A DNA stretch of 64,000 nt from Rubrivivax gelatinosus IL144. GTDB lineage: Bacteria; Pseudomonadota; Gammaproteobacteria; Burkholderiales; Burkholderiaceae_C. Below the pieces are notes generated by a model. The model was not told where the DNA came from and searched no databases. It saw only the letters and a program-made list of their open reading frames with translations. The DNA lies in NCBI RefSeq assembly GCF_000284255.1, contig NC_017075.1, forward strand, positions 930,001-994,000, read 5' to 3'. Below, piece after piece: positions 51,532 to 61,197 of this stretch (position 1 is the first letter of the stretch; each line of letters begins with the position of its first letter). A program made the translations under genes and the position numbers.

Positions 51532-51853
51532 GGTCGCCGCCACTGCGGCGGCGCAGCACCAGCAGCGCCGGCCACAGCCACAGGCTGGTGAACCAGAGCG
51601 CGACGCGCCCGGCCGACACCGGCCGCGTCTCGTGGCGCGCGACCTTCATGAACAGCACCACTGCGCCGGCCACGACGTAGGCCAGCAGCGCGGCGTAGGC
51701 GCCGGCGCGCCAGGCGTAGTCGTCGCCGATCGCGTCGCCGATCCAGCGCCCGGCCAATGCCGCGGCCGGCACCGACAGCAGCAGGGCCAGCAGCAGCCCG
51801 ACCAGCGCATGGCGCAGCCGGTACAGCGGATCGTGGTCGTAGGGCGAGCTCAT
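51515..51853 (-). CDS. Small membrane protein of unknown function
   Basis: A 112-residue protein with three hydrophobic segments (about residues 15-40, 52-72 and 82-100). It begins MSSPYDHDPLYRLRHALVGL and ends with Arg-rich and Ser/Gly residues. Codon use is like its neighbours. The 3' end overlaps the carbonic anhydrase gene by 17 bp on the opposite strand. I do not recognise a family, and there is no motif for function. Confidence 0.6.
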   Translation of the reverse strand: MSSPYDHDPLYRLRHALVGLLLALLLSVPAAALAGRWIGDAIGDDYAWRAGAYAALLAYVVAGAVVLFMKVARHETRPVSAGRVALWFTSLWLWPALLVLRRRSGGDLSGTA

Positions 51854-52074
51854 CGGGCGGCGAGTATGCCCGGGCCGGCGCCGGCCCCGGGCCCAGCCAG
51901 GGCTCTTCGCGGCGGCGGCCGCCCCACTGCGTCCCCGCGTGACCCACCGTCACGGCCGGTCGCGGTGTGAAATCGTGGGGGGATCCACGATTCCCCACGC
52001 CTTTTCCGCCCGCGGCTGTCAAGGGCCTCGTCGCTCACAAACCACTTTCAGTGCGCGGCCCAAGTCCTTCATTT

Positions 52075-52105
52075 GCAAGCACTTTCCGGTTGCAAAAGTG
52101 CTTGC
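52075..52105. repeat. Perfect 11-bp inverted repeat upstream of mraZ
   Basis: GCAAGCACTTT (52075-52085) pairs with AAAGTGCTTGC (52095-52105) around a 9-nt loop. There is no T run on either side, so it is more likely an operator or a structural element than a terminator. Confidence 0.6.
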
Positions 52106-52156
52106 GAGAGCGCCGGTAAGTCCTTGATTCCACTGAATTTTTACGTTTCCGCGCCA

Positions 52157-52186
52157 TTGACCCGGGCTTGGTGGCTCAGGTAGAGT
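52157..52186 (+). promoter_or_regulatory. Predicted promoter of the dcw cluster
   Basis: TTGACC (52157-52162) and TAGAGT (52181-52186) are separated by 18 bp. The site is 28 bp before the mraZ start codon, consistent with the first promoter of the division and cell-wall operon. Confidence 0.5.
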
Positions 52187-52214
52187 GCAGAAAAGTAGAT
52201 TTCTGTGGGGTTTC

Positions 52215-52658
52215 GTGCCTTCATTTGCCTTCCGTGGTGGTCCGGTGCTCACGCTGGACGCGAAGGGGCGGATTACCGTCCCGGCGCGTTGGCGTGACGT
52301 GCTGATGTCCACCGTCCAGGGGCAGATGGTCGTCGCGAAGAACTCCGCCGGCTGCCTGACGCTGTACCCGCGTCCCGTCTGGGACGCGTTCGAAGCCGAA
52401 CTCGTCCGCCTGCCGATGAAGTACGAAGGGTGGCGACGCATGTACATCGGTTCGGCCACGGAAGTCGAGATCGACGCCGCCTCGCGCGTGCTGGTGCCGC
52501 CGGAACTCCGGAGCTGGGCCGGCCTGGAGCGCGAGGTCGTCTTCATGGGCGTCGGAGACAAGTTCGAATTGTGGGACAAGGCCCGCTACGAGGCTGCCGA
52601 GGCGCTGACGATCGCCGGTGGCATGCCCGAAGAGCTGCAGAACCAGGTCGCAGGATGA
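52215..52658 (+). CDS. mraZ: Transcriptional regulator MraZ
   Basis: A 147-residue protein with two SpoVT/AbrB-like repeats: [20 protein letters not shown] and [21 protein letters not shown] chose GTG 52215, which gives the usual start PSFAFRGG and has GGGG upstream; the frame is open from 52185. MraZ forms a ring that binds repeats in its own promoter and represses the dcw operon. It overlaps rsmH by 4 nt. Confidence 0.95.
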   Translation: MPSFAFRGGPVLTLDAKGRITVPARWRDVLMSTVQGQMVVAKNSAGCLTLYPRPVWDAFEAELVRLPMKYEGWRRMYIGSATEVEIDAASRVLVPPELRSWAGLEREVVFMGVGDKFELWDKARYEAAEALTIAGGMPEELQNQVAG

Positions 52659-53596
52659 CCGCCGTGACGCAGACGGGTCGCCCCCACACGACCGTCTTGC
52701 TCCCTGAGGCCGTCCAGGCCCTCGTGACGCAGGAAGACGGCCTCTACGTCGACGGCACTTTCGGCCGCGGCGGCCATACGCGTGCGCTGCTGGCGGCGCT
52801 GTCGCCGCGCGCGCGCGTCGTCGCCTTCGACCGCGACCCCGAGGCCATCGCCGCCGCGGCGGCGATCGACGACGGCCGCTTCTCGATCTGCCACGCCAGC
52901 TTCGGCGCGATGCGCGAGGAACTCGCCGCACGCGGCGTCGAGCGCGTGCAGGGCGTGCTGCTCGACCTGGGCGTCAGCTCGCCGCAGATCGACACGCCCG
53001 AACGCGGGTTCAGCTTCCGCTTCGACGCGCCGCTGGACATGCGCATGGACACGACCCGCGGCGAGACCGCCGCGGACTTCCTGGCCCGCGCCGACGAGCG
53101 CCACATCGCACAGGTGATCCGCGACTATGGGGAAGAACGGTTTGCTCTACAGATTGCAAAGGCGGTTGTTGCTCGCCGGCAGGGCGGGGATCCACTTCGA
53201 ACCACCGGGGAGCTTTCCGCGCTCGTGGCTCGTGCAGTCAAGACCCGCGAGCCGGGCCAGGACCCTGCAACGCGCACATTTCAGGCTCTTCGGATTTTCG
53301 TCAACGCCGAGCTTGAGGCGCTCGAACAGGGACTGAGCGCCGCGCTGCAACTGCTCGCGCCGGGCGGGCGGCTGGTCGTCATCAGCTTCCATTCGCTCGA
53401 GGACCGCATCGTCAAGAACTTCATCACGCGCGAGAGCCGTGAGGAGTTCGACCGCCGCGCGCCGATGGCGCCGCCGCAGGCGCTCAAGCTCAAGGCCATC
53501 GCCCGCGTCAAGCCCGGCGACGAGGAGCTGCGTGCCAACCCGCGCGCCCGCTCGGCGGTGATGCGCGTGGCCGAACGCACCGAGGTGCCGGCGTGA
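52655..53596 (+). CDS. rsmH: 16S rRNA m4C1402 methyltransferase RsmH
   Basis: A 313-residue SAM-dependent methyltransferase that modifies C1402 of 16S rRNA. It has [14 protein letters not shown], the SAM site [35 protein letters not shown], the conserved late motif [20 protein letters not shown], and [15 protein letters not shown]. The ATG overlaps the mraZ stop. Codons between about 53126 and 53335 use A/T-ending triplets (for example TTT, GCT, CTA, ATT, GCA, GTT) unlike the rest of the gene, as if this conserved part came from another source. Confidence 0.95.
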   Translation: MTAVTQTGRPHTTVLLPEAVQALVTQEDGLYVDGTFGRGGHTRALLAALSPRARVVAFDRDPEAIAAAAAIDDGRFSICHASFGAMREELAARGVERVQGVLLDLGVSSPQIDTPERGFSFRFDAPLDMRMDTTRGETAADFLARADERHIAQVIRDYGEERFALQIAKAVVARRQGGDPLRTTGELSALVARAVKTREPGQDPATRTFQALRIFVNAELEALEQGLSAALQLLAPGGRLVVISFHSLEDRIVKNFITRESREEFDRRAPMAPPQALKLKAIARVKPGDEELRANPRARSAVMRVAERTEVPA

Positions 53597-53886
53597 TGAA
53601 GCTGCTCAACGCCGTGCTGCTGGTGCTGCTGCTGGGCAGCGCCTTCTTCCTCGTGCGCAACGCCTACGAGAGCCGGCGCCTGTTCGCGGCGCTGGACCGC
53701 GCCAAGAACGAGCAGGTCCAGCTCGAGGCCGACTACAAGCGCCTGGACGCCGAGCGCCAGGCGCAGGCGACCAACCTGCGCGTCGAGCGCGTCGCGCGCG
53801 AGAAGCTGGCGATGCGCCCGGCCTCGCCGGCGGTGACGCAGTACGTCGCCGACGGCGCCGCCGCGGCCTCCGGAGGCGCCCGATGA
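53596..53886 (+). CDS. ftsL: Cell division protein FtsL
   Basis: A 96-residue bitopic membrane protein: a short cytoplasmic start, one TM segment (LNAVLLVLLLGSAFFLV), then a periplasmic coiled coil (SRRLFAALDRAKNEQVQLEA) and a region ending with LRVERVAREKLAMRPASP. It forms the FtsQLB complex at the septum. The ATG at 53596 overlaps the rsmH stop by one base (TGATG); a GTG at 53593 is also in frame. It overlaps ftsI by 4 nt. The position between rsmH and ftsI confirms identity. Confidence 0.93.
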   Translation: MKLLNAVLLVLLLGSAFFLVRNAYESRRLFAALDRAKNEQVQLEADYKRLDAERQAQATNLRVERVAREKLAMRPASPAVTQYVADGAAAASGGAR

Positions 53887-55646
53887 GCAGTCGGCGCAAG
53901 TCCGGCGGCGCCAGCGTGCGCAGCGTGAACTACGCCACCAGCCCGCTGCTGGCGAGCAAGACGCCGCCCTGGCGCTCGCGTTTCGTCGTCGCGATGGTCG
54001 CCGCCTCGTTCGCGCTGCTGCTCGGCCGCGCCGTCTGGGTGCAGGTCGTCGGCAACGATTTCTATCAGAAGCAGGGCGAGAAGCGCTACGCGCACACGCT
54101 GTCGCTGCAGGCCAGCCGCGGCCGCGTGCTCGACCGCAACGGCCTGGTGCTGGCGTCGAGCGTGCCGTCGCCGTCGATCTGGGCGATCCCCAAGGACCTG
54201 CAGGCCGACGCCGGCGAGCGCCGGGCGCTGGCGCGCGTGCTGGGCATCACGCCGACCGAGCTCGACACGCGGCTGTCGGGCAACCCGAACTTCGTCTGGC
54301 TGCGCCGCCAGGCCGACGACGCCACCTGGGACGCCGTCAAGGCGATGGGCCTGAAGGGCGTCTACCAGGTGCGCGAGTACAAGCGCAGCTACCCCGAGGG
54401 CGAATCGGCGGCGCACGTCGTCGGCTTCACCAACGTCGAGGAGCACGGCCAGGAAGGCATCGAGCTGCGTTTCGACAAGGAGCTGCAGGGCCGCGACGGC
54501 CTGCGCGCCGTGGTGCGCGACCGCCTGGGCCGCGTCGTCGAGGACATCGGCGACCAGACCGCCGCGCTCGACGGCCGCGACGTCACGCTGGCGATCGATT
54601 CCAAGGTCCAGTTCTTCGCCTACCAGCGCATCCGCGACATGGTCACGCAGCAGGCCGCCAAGGCCGGCAGCGTCGTCGTGCTGGACGCCCAGACCGGCGA
54701 GGTGCTGGCGCTGGCCAACTATCCCAGCTACGACCCCGGGCAGCGCCGCAACCTGAGCGGCGCACAGCTGCGCAACCGCGCGCTGACCGACACCTTCGAG
54801 CCCGGCTCGACGATGAAGCCCTTCGTCGCCTGCCTGGCGATGGAGACCGGCCGCGTGACGCCGTCGACGGTCATCGACACCGCGCCCGGCAGCATCACGA
54901 TCACCGGCTCGACGATCCGCGACTCGCACCCGCACGGCGCGCTGACCGTCGCCCAGGTGATCCAGAAGTCGAGCAACGTCGGCACCGTCAAGATGGCGAT
55001 GCAGATGCAGCCGCGCGAGATGTGGGAGGTGTTCTCCGGCATCGGCATCGGCCAGCGGCCGCAGATCGACTTCCCCGGCGCCGTCTCCGGCCGGCTGCGC
55101 CCGTACAAGACCTGGCGCCCGATCGAGCAGGCGACGATGAGCTACGGCTACGGCCTGTCCGCGAGCCTGCTGCAGATCGCGCGCGCCTACACGGTGTTCG
55201 CCCGTGACGGCGACATCGCGCCTGTCTCCATCCTGCGCCAGGACGGCCCGGTCGCCGGCGTGCCGATCTTCAAGCCCGAGACCGCGCAGACGATGCGCGC
55301 GATGCTGAGCCTGGTGACCCAGCCCGGCGGCACGGCCCCGAAGGCCGCCGCGATCGGCTACTCCACGGGCGGCAAGTCCGGGACTGCGCGCAAGCAGGAA
55401 GGCAAGGGCTACAGCAACAAATATCGCGCCTGGTTCGTCGGCATCGCGCCGATCTCCGCGCCGCGCATCGTCGTGGCGGTCATGGTCGACGAACCGGGAA
55501 AGGGCGTGTTCTACGGCGGCGACATCGCCGGGCCGGTATTCAGCCAGGTCGTGCAGAACACGCTGCGCATGATGGGCGTGCCGCCGGACATCCCGGTCCA
55601 GGCGCAGATCGTCGCTCCGGTCGCCGCCGAGCCAGAAAGCTTCTGA
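53883..55646 (+). CDS. ftsI: Peptidoglycan transpeptidase FtsI (PBP3)
   Basis: A 587-residue septal transpeptidase. A cytoplasmic tail and one TM (FVVAMVAASFALLLGRAVWV) precede the pedestal domain. The transpeptidase motifs are FEPGSTMKPF (catalytic Ser and Lys), KSSNVG (SxN) and GGKSGTARK (KSGT). It crosslinks peptidoglycan at the division site with FtsW. It overlaps ftsL by 4 nt. A 43-nt gap follows before murE. Confidence 0.95.
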   Translation: MSSRRKSGGASVRSVNYATSPLLASKTPPWRSRFVVAMVAASFALLLGRAVWVQVVGNDFYQKQGEKRYAHTLSLQASRGRVLDRNGLVLASSVPSPSIWAIPKDLQADAGERRALARVLGITPTELDTRLSGNPNFVWLRRQADDATWDAVKAMGLKGVYQVREYKRSYPEGESAAHVVGFTNVEEHGQEGIELRFDKELQGRDGLRAVVRDRLGRVVEDIGDQTAALDGRDVTLAIDSKVQFFAYQRIRDMVTQQAAKAGSVVVLDAQTGEVLALANYPSYDPGQRRNLSGAQLRNRALTDTFEPGSTMKPFVACLAMETGRVTPSTVIDTAPGSITITGSTIRDSHPHGALTVAQVIQKSSNVGTVKMAMQMQPREMWEVFSGIGIGQRPQIDFPGAVSGRLRPYKTWRPIEQATMSYGYGLSASLLQIARAYTVFARDGDIAPVSILRQDGPVAGVPIFKPETAQTMRAMLSLVTQPGGTAPKAAAIGYSTGGKSGTARKQEGKGYSNKYRAWFVGIAPISAPRIVVAVMVDEPGKGVFYGGDIAGPVFSQVVQNTLRMMGVPPDIPVQAQIVAPVAAEPESF

Positions 55647-55689
55647 TGCAGATTCCGTCCCAGCCCTTCGTCGTCACCGGGGAGGCCGC

Positions 55690-57165
55690 ATGCCGCTGAC
55701 GCGCCTGAAGTCCCCCGAGGCCGCCGCCCGCTGGCTCTCGTCCTGGGTGACCGGCACGCTGCGCACCGACAGCCGTCTGGTGCAGCCCGGCGACGCCTTC
55801 ATCGCCTGGCCCGGCTACGCCAACGACGGCCGCCGCTTCGTCCAGCAGGCGCTGGACGCCGGCGCCTCGACCTGCCTGGTCGAGCTCGACGGCGTCGAGG
55901 CCTTCGGTTTCGAGGATGCGCGTGTGGCCACGCTGCCCGAGCTGAAGGCCGTCACCGGCGACATCGCTCACGCCTATTTCGAGCACCCCAGCCAGCGGCT
56001 GAAGGTCGTCGCCACGACCGGCACCAACGGCAAGACCTCGACCGCCTGGTGGACCGCCCAGGCGCTGACCCGCCTGGGCCAGCGCTGCGGCGTGATGGGC
56101 ACGCTGGGCGTCGGCGAGCCCGGCGCGGTGCGCGCCACGGGCCTGACGACGCCCGACCCGGTGACGCTGCACGCCGCCTTCCGCGGCTTCGTCGACCAGG
56201 GTTTCGCCGCCTGCGCGCTGGAAGCCTCGTCGATCGGCATCGTCGAGCACCGCCTGGACGCCGCCAAGATCGACGTCGCGTTGTTCACCAACTTCACCCG
56301 CGACCACCTGGACTATCACGGCTCGATGGCCGCGTACTGGGAGGCCAAGCGCCGCCTGTTCGCCTGGCCGGGGCTGAAGGCCGCGGTGGTCAACGTCGAC
56401 GACGAACAAGGCGCGCTGCTGGCTGCCGAGCCGCTGGCGCTGGACGTCTGGACCTATGCCGTCGGCGGCGACGCGCGCCTGGTGGCGCGCGAGGTGCGCT
56501 ACGTCGACGGCGGCCTGGCCTTCACGCTGCACGAAGGCGACGCCGCCGTCGAGGTGCGCAGCACGCTGATCGGCGAGTACAACGTGCACAACCTGCTGGC
56601 CGTCATCGGCGGCCTGCGTGCGCTGGGCGTGGCGCTGGCCGATGCCGCGGGCGTCGTGCCGGCGCTGACGCCGGTGCCCGGGCGCATGCAGCGCGTGCCC
56701 GGCGAGGACGTCGAGGTCGTCGTCGACTACGCGCATACGCCCGACGCGCTGGAGAAGGTGCTGCAGGCGCTGCGCCCGCTGGCCGCCGCACGCGGCGGCA
56801 AGCTGTGGTGCGTGTTCGGCTGCGGCGGCAATCGCGACGCCACCAAGCGGCCGCTGATGGGCGCCATCGCCGCACGCCTGGCCGACCGTGTCGTCGCCAC
56901 CAGCGACAACCCGCGCGACGAGGCGCCGTGCTTCATCCTGTCGCAGATCCTGGCCGGCGTCGCCGGCCACGACGAGGTCGACGTCATCGAAGACCGCCAC
57001 GAGGCGATCGCCTTCGCGGTGGCCAAGGCCGCGCCGGGCGACGTCGTGCTGCTGGCCGGCAAGGGCCACGAGGATTACCAGGAGATCAAGGGCGTTCGGC
57101 GCCCGTTCTCCGACGAGACCGAGGCGCGCGCCGCGCTGGCGCGCCGCACGGAGGCCCGAGCATGA
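55690..57165 (+). CDS. murE: UDP-MurNAc-tripeptide synthetase MurE
   Basis: A 491-residue Mur ligase that adds meso-diaminopimelate to UDP-MurNAc-L-Ala-D-Glu. The ATP loop is TTGTNGKTSTAWW; it has FTNFTRDHLDYHGSMAAYW with the usual carboxylated-Lys region after it, and the DAP-recognition motif DNPRDEAP. ATG 55690 has a GGGGAGG ribosome-binding site. It overlaps murF by 4 nt. The sequence supports DAP rather than lysine as the third residue. Confidence 0.95.
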   Translation: MPLTRLKSPEAAARWLSSWVTGTLRTDSRLVQPGDAFIAWPGYANDGRRFVQQALDAGASTCLVELDGVEAFGFEDARVATLPELKAVTGDIAHAYFEHPSQRLKVVATTGTNGKTSTAWWTAQALTRLGQRCGVMGTLGVGEPGAVRATGLTTPDPVTLHAAFRGFVDQGFAACALEASSIGIVEHRLDAAKIDVALFTNFTRDHLDYHGSMAAYWEAKRRLFAWPGLKAAVVNVDDEQGALLAAEPLALDVWTYAVGGDARLVAREVRYVDGGLAFTLHEGDAAVEVRSTLIGEYNVHNLLAVIGGLRALGVALADAAGVVPALTPVPGRMQRVPGEDVEVVVDYAHTPDALEKVLQALRPLAAARGGKLWCVFGCGGNRDATKRPLMGAIAARLADRVVATSDNPRDEAPCFILSQILAGVAGHDEVDVIEDRHEAIAFAVAKAAPGDVVLLAGKGHEDYQEIKGVRRPFSDETEARAALARRTEARA

Positions 57166-58508
57166 GGTTGACGCTGGCCCAGGCGCTCCCGTTCGTGCCC
57201 GGCGCGACGCTGGTCGGCGACGGCGCGACGAAGTTCTCGCGCGTGCACAGCGACACGCGCACGCTGCGCGCCGGCGACCTGTTCGTCGCGCTGCGCGGCG
57301 AACGTTTCGACGGCCACGATTTCCTCGCGTCCGCGCGCGAGGCCGGCGCCGTCGCGGCGATCGCCGAACACGGCCTGTCCGACTCGATGCCCGGCCTGCT
57401 GGTGCCCGATGCGCTGCGCGCGCTGCAGCAGCTGGCCGCCGGCTGGCGCGCGCGTTTCCTGCTGCCGCTGGTGGCCGTCACCGGCAGCAACGGCAAGACG
57501 ACCGTCACGCAGATGGTCGCCGCGATCCTGCGCGCCGCGCACGGCGACGCCGCGTTCGCCACGCGCGGCAACCTCAACAACCACATCGGCGTGCCGCTGA
57601 CGCTGCTCGGGCTGCTGCCCTCGCACACCGCCGGCGTCGTCGAGCTGGGCATGAACCACCCGGGCGAGATCGCCGAGCTGGCGGCCATCGCCCGGCCGAC
57701 GATCGCGCTGGTCAACAACGCCCAGCGCGAGCACCAGGAGTTCATGGCCACGGTCGAGGCCGTCGCGCGCGAGAACGGCCAGGCGATCGCGATGCTGCCG
57801 CCCGACGGCGTCGCCGTCTTCCCGGCCGACGACGAGTACACGCCGCTGTGGCGCCAGCTCGCCGGCGCGCGCCGCACGATCAGCTTCGCGCTCGACGGTG
57901 CTGCCGACCTGACGGCACGTGCCGAATGGCAGGGTGAGCGCTGGCAGGTCGAGATGGCGACGCCGGCCGGCGCGCTGACGACGACGCTGGCCGTCGCCGG
58001 CCTGCACAACGTGAAGAACGCGCTCGCCGCCGCCGCCTGCGCGCTGGCCGCGGGCGTCAAGCCGGCGGCGATCGCGGCCGGCCTGGCGGCTTTCCAGCCG
58101 GTGGCCGGGCGCTCGCAGGCCGCGCGTGTGGCCACGGCGCAGGGCGAGATCACGCTCGTCGACGACAGCTACAACGCCAACCCCGACTCGGTGCTCGCCG
58201 CCGTCGCGGTGCTGGCGGCGCTGCCCGGCCCGCGCTGGCTGGTGCTGGGCGACATGGGCGAGGTCGGCGAACGCGGCCCCGAGTTCCACGCCGAAGTCGG
58301 TGCCGCGGCGCGGGCCGCGGGCATCGAGACGGTGTGGACCGCCGGCACGCTGTCGCGCCACGTCGGCGCGCAGCGCCATTTCAACGATGCCGCGGCGATG
58401 GTCGCCGCGCTCGCCGACGCGCCCCAGGCGGCGTCGGTGCTGGTCAAGGGTTCCCGGTTCATGCGGATGGAGCAGGTGGTGCGCGTTCTGAAGGAAGGGG
58501 TGCGCTGA
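57162..58508 (+). CDS. murF: UDP-MurNAc-pentapeptide synthetase MurF
   Basis: A 448-residue ligase that adds D-Ala-D-Ala to the UDP-MurNAc tripeptide. The N-terminal domain has [20 protein letters not shown], the ATP loop is [14 protein letters not shown], and it has [19 protein letters not shown] and [15 protein letters not shown] in the C-terminal domain. I chose the ATG at 57162, overlapping the murE stop. It shares one base with the mraY start. Confidence 0.95.
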   Translation: MRLTLAQALPFVPGATLVGDGATKFSRVHSDTRTLRAGDLFVALRGERFDGHDFLASAREAGAVAAIAEHGLSDSMPGLLVPDALRALQQLAAGWRARFLLPLVAVTGSNGKTTVTQMVAAILRAAHGDAAFATRGNLNNHIGVPLTLLGLLPSHTAGVVELGMNHPGEIAELAAIARPTIALVNNAQREHQEFMATVEAVARENGQAIAMLPPDGVAVFPADDEYTPLWRQLAGARRTISFALDGAADLTARAEWQGERWQVEMATPAGALTTTLAVAGLHNVKNALAAAACALAAGVKPAAIAAGLAAFQPVAGRSQAARVATAQGEITLVDDSYNANPDSVLAAVAVLAALPGPRWLVLGDMGEVGERGPEFHAEVGAAARAAGIETVWTAGTLSRHVGAQRHFNDAAAMVAALADAPQAASVLVKGSRFMRMEQVVRVLKEGVR

Positions 58509-59689
58509 TGCTGCTCACGCTCAGCCAGTGGCTGCTGACGCTGTTCCCCGAGCAACTCGGTTTCCTGCGCGTCTTCCAGTACCTCACCTTCCGCGCGGTG
58601 CTCGCGGCGATGACGGCGCTGCTGATCGGCCTGGCGCTGGGCCCCTGGGTCATCCGTCGGCTGACCGAGATGAAGATCGGCCAGCCGATCCGCGAGTACG
58701 GCGTGCAGACCCACCTGGGCAAACGCGGCACGCCGACGATGGGCGGCGTGCTGGTGCTGCTGGGCATCGCGGTGTCGACGCTGCTGTGGTTCGACTGGAG
58801 CAACCGCTTCGTCTGGGTCGTGATGATCGTGACCTTCGGCTTCGGCGCCGTCGGCTGGGTCGACGACTACCGCAAGGTAGTGCGCAAGGACCCGGAAGGC
58901 ATGCGCTCGCGAGAGAAGTTCTTCTGGCAGACGCTGATCGGCCTGTTCGCCGCGATCTACCTCGCGTTCAGCGTCTCGGAGACTTCCAACCTGCGGGTCG
59001 TCGAGCTGTTCCTGCGCTGGGTGACGAGCGGCTTCTCCAACGACCTGCCGCCCAAGGCCGACCTGATCGTGCCGTTCTTCAAGACCGTCAGCTACCCGCT
59101 GGGCGTGTTCGGCTTCATGGCGCTGACCTGGTTCGTCATCGTCGGCGCCAGCAACGCCGTCAACTTCACCGACGGCCTGGACGGGCTGGCGATCATGCCG
59201 GTGGTGCTGGTGGGTTCGGCGCTGGGCGTGTTCGCCTACGTCACCGGCAACTCGGTGTTCTCGCGCTACCTGCTGCTGCCCTACATCCCGGGCGCCGGCG
59301 AGCTGCTGGTGTTCTGCGCCGCGCTGGCCGGCGCGGGCCTGGCCTTCCTCTGGTTCAACGCCAACCCGGCGCAGGTCTTCATGGGCGACGTCGGCGCGCT
59401 GGCGCTGGGCGGAGCGCTGGGCACCATCGCCGTCATCACGCGCCAGGAGATCGTGCTCGGGATCATGGGCGGGGTCTTCGTCGCCGAGGCGCTGTCGGTG
59501 ATGACCCAGGTCGCCTGGTTCAAGTACACGAAGAAGCGCTACGGCGAAGGCCGGCGCATCTTCCTGATGGCGCCGCTGCACCACCACTACGAGAAGAAGG
59601 GCTGGACCGAGAGCCAGGTCGTGGTGCGCTTCTGGATCATCACGATGCTGCTGTGCCTGGTCGGCCTGGCCAGCCTGAAGCTGCGGTGA
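58508..59689 (+). CDS. mraY: Phospho-MurNAc-pentapeptide transferase MraY
   Basis: A 393-residue enzyme with ten TM segments that makes lipid I from UDP-MurNAc-pentapeptide and undecaprenyl phosphate. It has [16 protein letters not shown], the catalytic region [17 protein letters not shown] (Asp pair), [18 protein letters not shown], and [23 protein letters not shown] 58508 shares a base with the murF stop. It is an inner-membrane protein. Confidence 0.96.
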   Translation: MLLTLSQWLLTLFPEQLGFLRVFQYLTFRAVLAAMTALLIGLALGPWVIRRLTEMKIGQPIREYGVQTHLGKRGTPTMGGVLVLLGIAVSTLLWFDWSNRFVWVVMIVTFGFGAVGWVDDYRKVVRKDPEGMRSREKFFWQTLIGLFAAIYLAFSVSETSNLRVVELFLRWVTSGFSNDLPPKADLIVPFFKTVSYPLGVFGFMALTWFVIVGASNAVNFTDGLDGLAIMPVVLVGSALGVFAYVTGNSVFSRYLLLPYIPGAGELLVFCAALAGAGLAFLWFNANPAQVFMGDVGALALGGALGTIAVITRQEIVLGIMGGVFVAEALSVMTQVAWFKYTKKRYGEGRRIFLMAPLHHHYEKKGWTESQVVVRFWIITMLLCLVGLASLKLR

Positions 59690-59694
59690 ACACG

Positions 59695-61197
59695 ATGAAC
59701 GGTTTCGCCGAAAGAACGGTTCTGGTGCTGGGCCTCGGGGATTCGGGACTGGCGATGGCGCGCTGGGCCTGGACCCACGGCGCCGTCGTGCGCGTCTGGG
59801 ACTCGCGCGAGAACCCGCCGCAGGCCGTCGGCCTGCGCGAGCACTGCCCGGGCGCCGAGCTGATCGGCGGCGAGCTCGAGGTCACCGTCTTCGAAGGCGT
59901 GGACCGCGTGCTGAAGAGCCCCGGCCTGTCGCCGCACGATGCGCGCATCGCCTCGGTGCTGGCCGCCGCGCGTGCCGACGGCGTGCCGGTGCAAGGCGAG
60001 CTCGAGGTCTTCGCCGAGGCGCTGGCGGCGCTGAAGGCCGAACGCGGCTACGCACCGCAGGTCATCGCGATCACCGGCACCAACGGCAAGACGACGACGA
60101 CGACGCTGACCGGGCTGCTGGTCGAACGCGCCGGGCGCAGCGTCGTGCTGGCCGGCAACATCGGCCCGACGATGCTCGACACGCTGGCCGCGCGGCTGGA
60201 CGACCTGCCCGAGGTCTGGGTGCTCGAGCTCTCCAGCTTCCAGCTCGACGGCGTCAGCGGCTTCGAGCCGGCCGCCGCCGCGGTGCTCAACGTCACCCAG
60301 GACCACCTGGACTGGCACGGCTCGATGGACGCCTATGCCGGCGCCAAGGCGCGTGTCTTCGGCCGCGACGCGGTGATGGTCATCAACCGCGACGACCCGC
60401 TGGTCGAGGCCATGGTGCCGCCGCCGCCGCCGGCCAAGGGCCGCGCCAAGCCGGTGGGCCGCAGCGTGCAGCGCTTCGGCCTGGACGCGCCGCGCCGCCC
60501 CGGCGACTGGGGTCTGGTCGTCGAGAACGGCATGGCCTGGCTGGTGCGGGCGCTGCCGGCCGACGAGACCGTCAAGCTGCGCCGCGACGAGGAACACGAG
60601 ATCCATCTGCAGCGCCTGATGCCGGCCGACGCGCTGCGCATCCGCGGCCGCCACAACGCCGCCAACGCGCTGGCCGCGCTGGCGCTGGCCACCGCGATCG
60701 GCTGCCCGCTGGCGCCGATGCTGCACGGCCTGCGCGAATACTCCGGCGAGCCGCACCGCGTGCAGTGGATCGGCACCGTCGGCGAGGTCGAGGCTTTCGA
60801 CGACAGCAAGGGCACGAACGTCGGCGCCACCGTCGCCGCGCTCGACGGCCTGGGCGCCGACAAGGCGCCGGCCAGGCTGGTCGTCATCCTCGGCGGCGAC
60901 GGCAAGGGCCAGGACTTCGCGCCGCTGGCCGAGCCGCTGGCGCGCTGGGCGCGTGCGGTGGCCACCATCGGCCGCGACGCGCCGGCGATCGAGCCGCACG
61001 TGCGCGGCCCGGTGCTGGCGCGCCACGAGACGCTGGAGGCCGCCGTCGCCTGGTGCTTCGAGCAGGCCGAACCCGGCGACGCCGTGCTGCTGAGCCCGGC
61101 CTGCGCCAGCATGGACATGTTCCGCAACTACGCCCACCGCGCCGAGGTCTTCGCCGCCGCGGTGCAGGCGCTGGCCGCGGAGAAGGGCCAGGCATGA
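59695..61197 (+). CDS. murD: UDP-MurNAc-L-alanine:D-glutamate ligase MurD
   Basis: A 500-residue ligase, longer than the E. coli enzyme (438). The N-terminal Rossmann domain begins [17 protein letters not shown]; the ATP loop is [20 protein letters not shown]; and [11 protein letters not shown] and [18 protein letters not shown] follow. An insertion of Pro- and Lys-rich residues near residue 243 ([14 protein letters not shown]) accounts for part of the extra length. I chose ATG 59695, but GTG 59686, which overlaps the mraY stop, is also possible. It overlaps ftsW by 4 nt. Confidence 0.94.
   Translation: MNGFAERTVLVLGLGDSGLAMARWAWTHGAVVRVWDSRENPPQAVGLREHCPGAELIGGELEVTVFEGVDRVLKSPGLSPHDARIASVLAAARADGVPVQGELEVFAEALAALKAERGYAPQVIAITGTNGKTTTTTLTGLLVERAGRSVVLAGNIGPTMLDTLAARLDDLPEVWVLELSSFQLDGVSGFEPAAAAVLNVTQDHLDWHGSMDAYAGAKARVFGRDAVMVINRDDPLVEAMVPPPPPAKGRAKPVGRSVQRFGLDAPRRPGDWGLVVENGMAWLVRALPADETVKLRRDEEHEIHLQRLMPADALRIRGRHNAANALAALALATAIGCPLAPMLHGLREYSGEPHRVQWIGTVGEVEAFDDSKGTNVGATVAALDGLGADKAPARLVVILGGDGKGQDFAPLAEPLARWARAVATIGRDAPAIEPHVRGPVLARHETLEAAVAWCFEQAEPGDAVLLSPACASMDMFRNYAHRAEVFAAAVQALAAEKGQA

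Larger units (their letters stand above)
51854..52214. other. Intergenic region before the dcw cluster
   Basis: About 360 bp without a supportable gene, of lower GC than the surroundings. It contains a perfect hairpin at 52075-52105, a direct repeat AAGTCCTT(C/G)ATT at 52062-52073 and 52118-52129, and a likely mraZ promoter at 52157-52186. Short open frames here lack family resemblance. Confidence 0.6.

Noticed and set aside
49144..51543. 799-codon open frame on the minus strand
   Set aside because: Antisense to the MFS and carbonic anhydrase genes, without recognizable domains.
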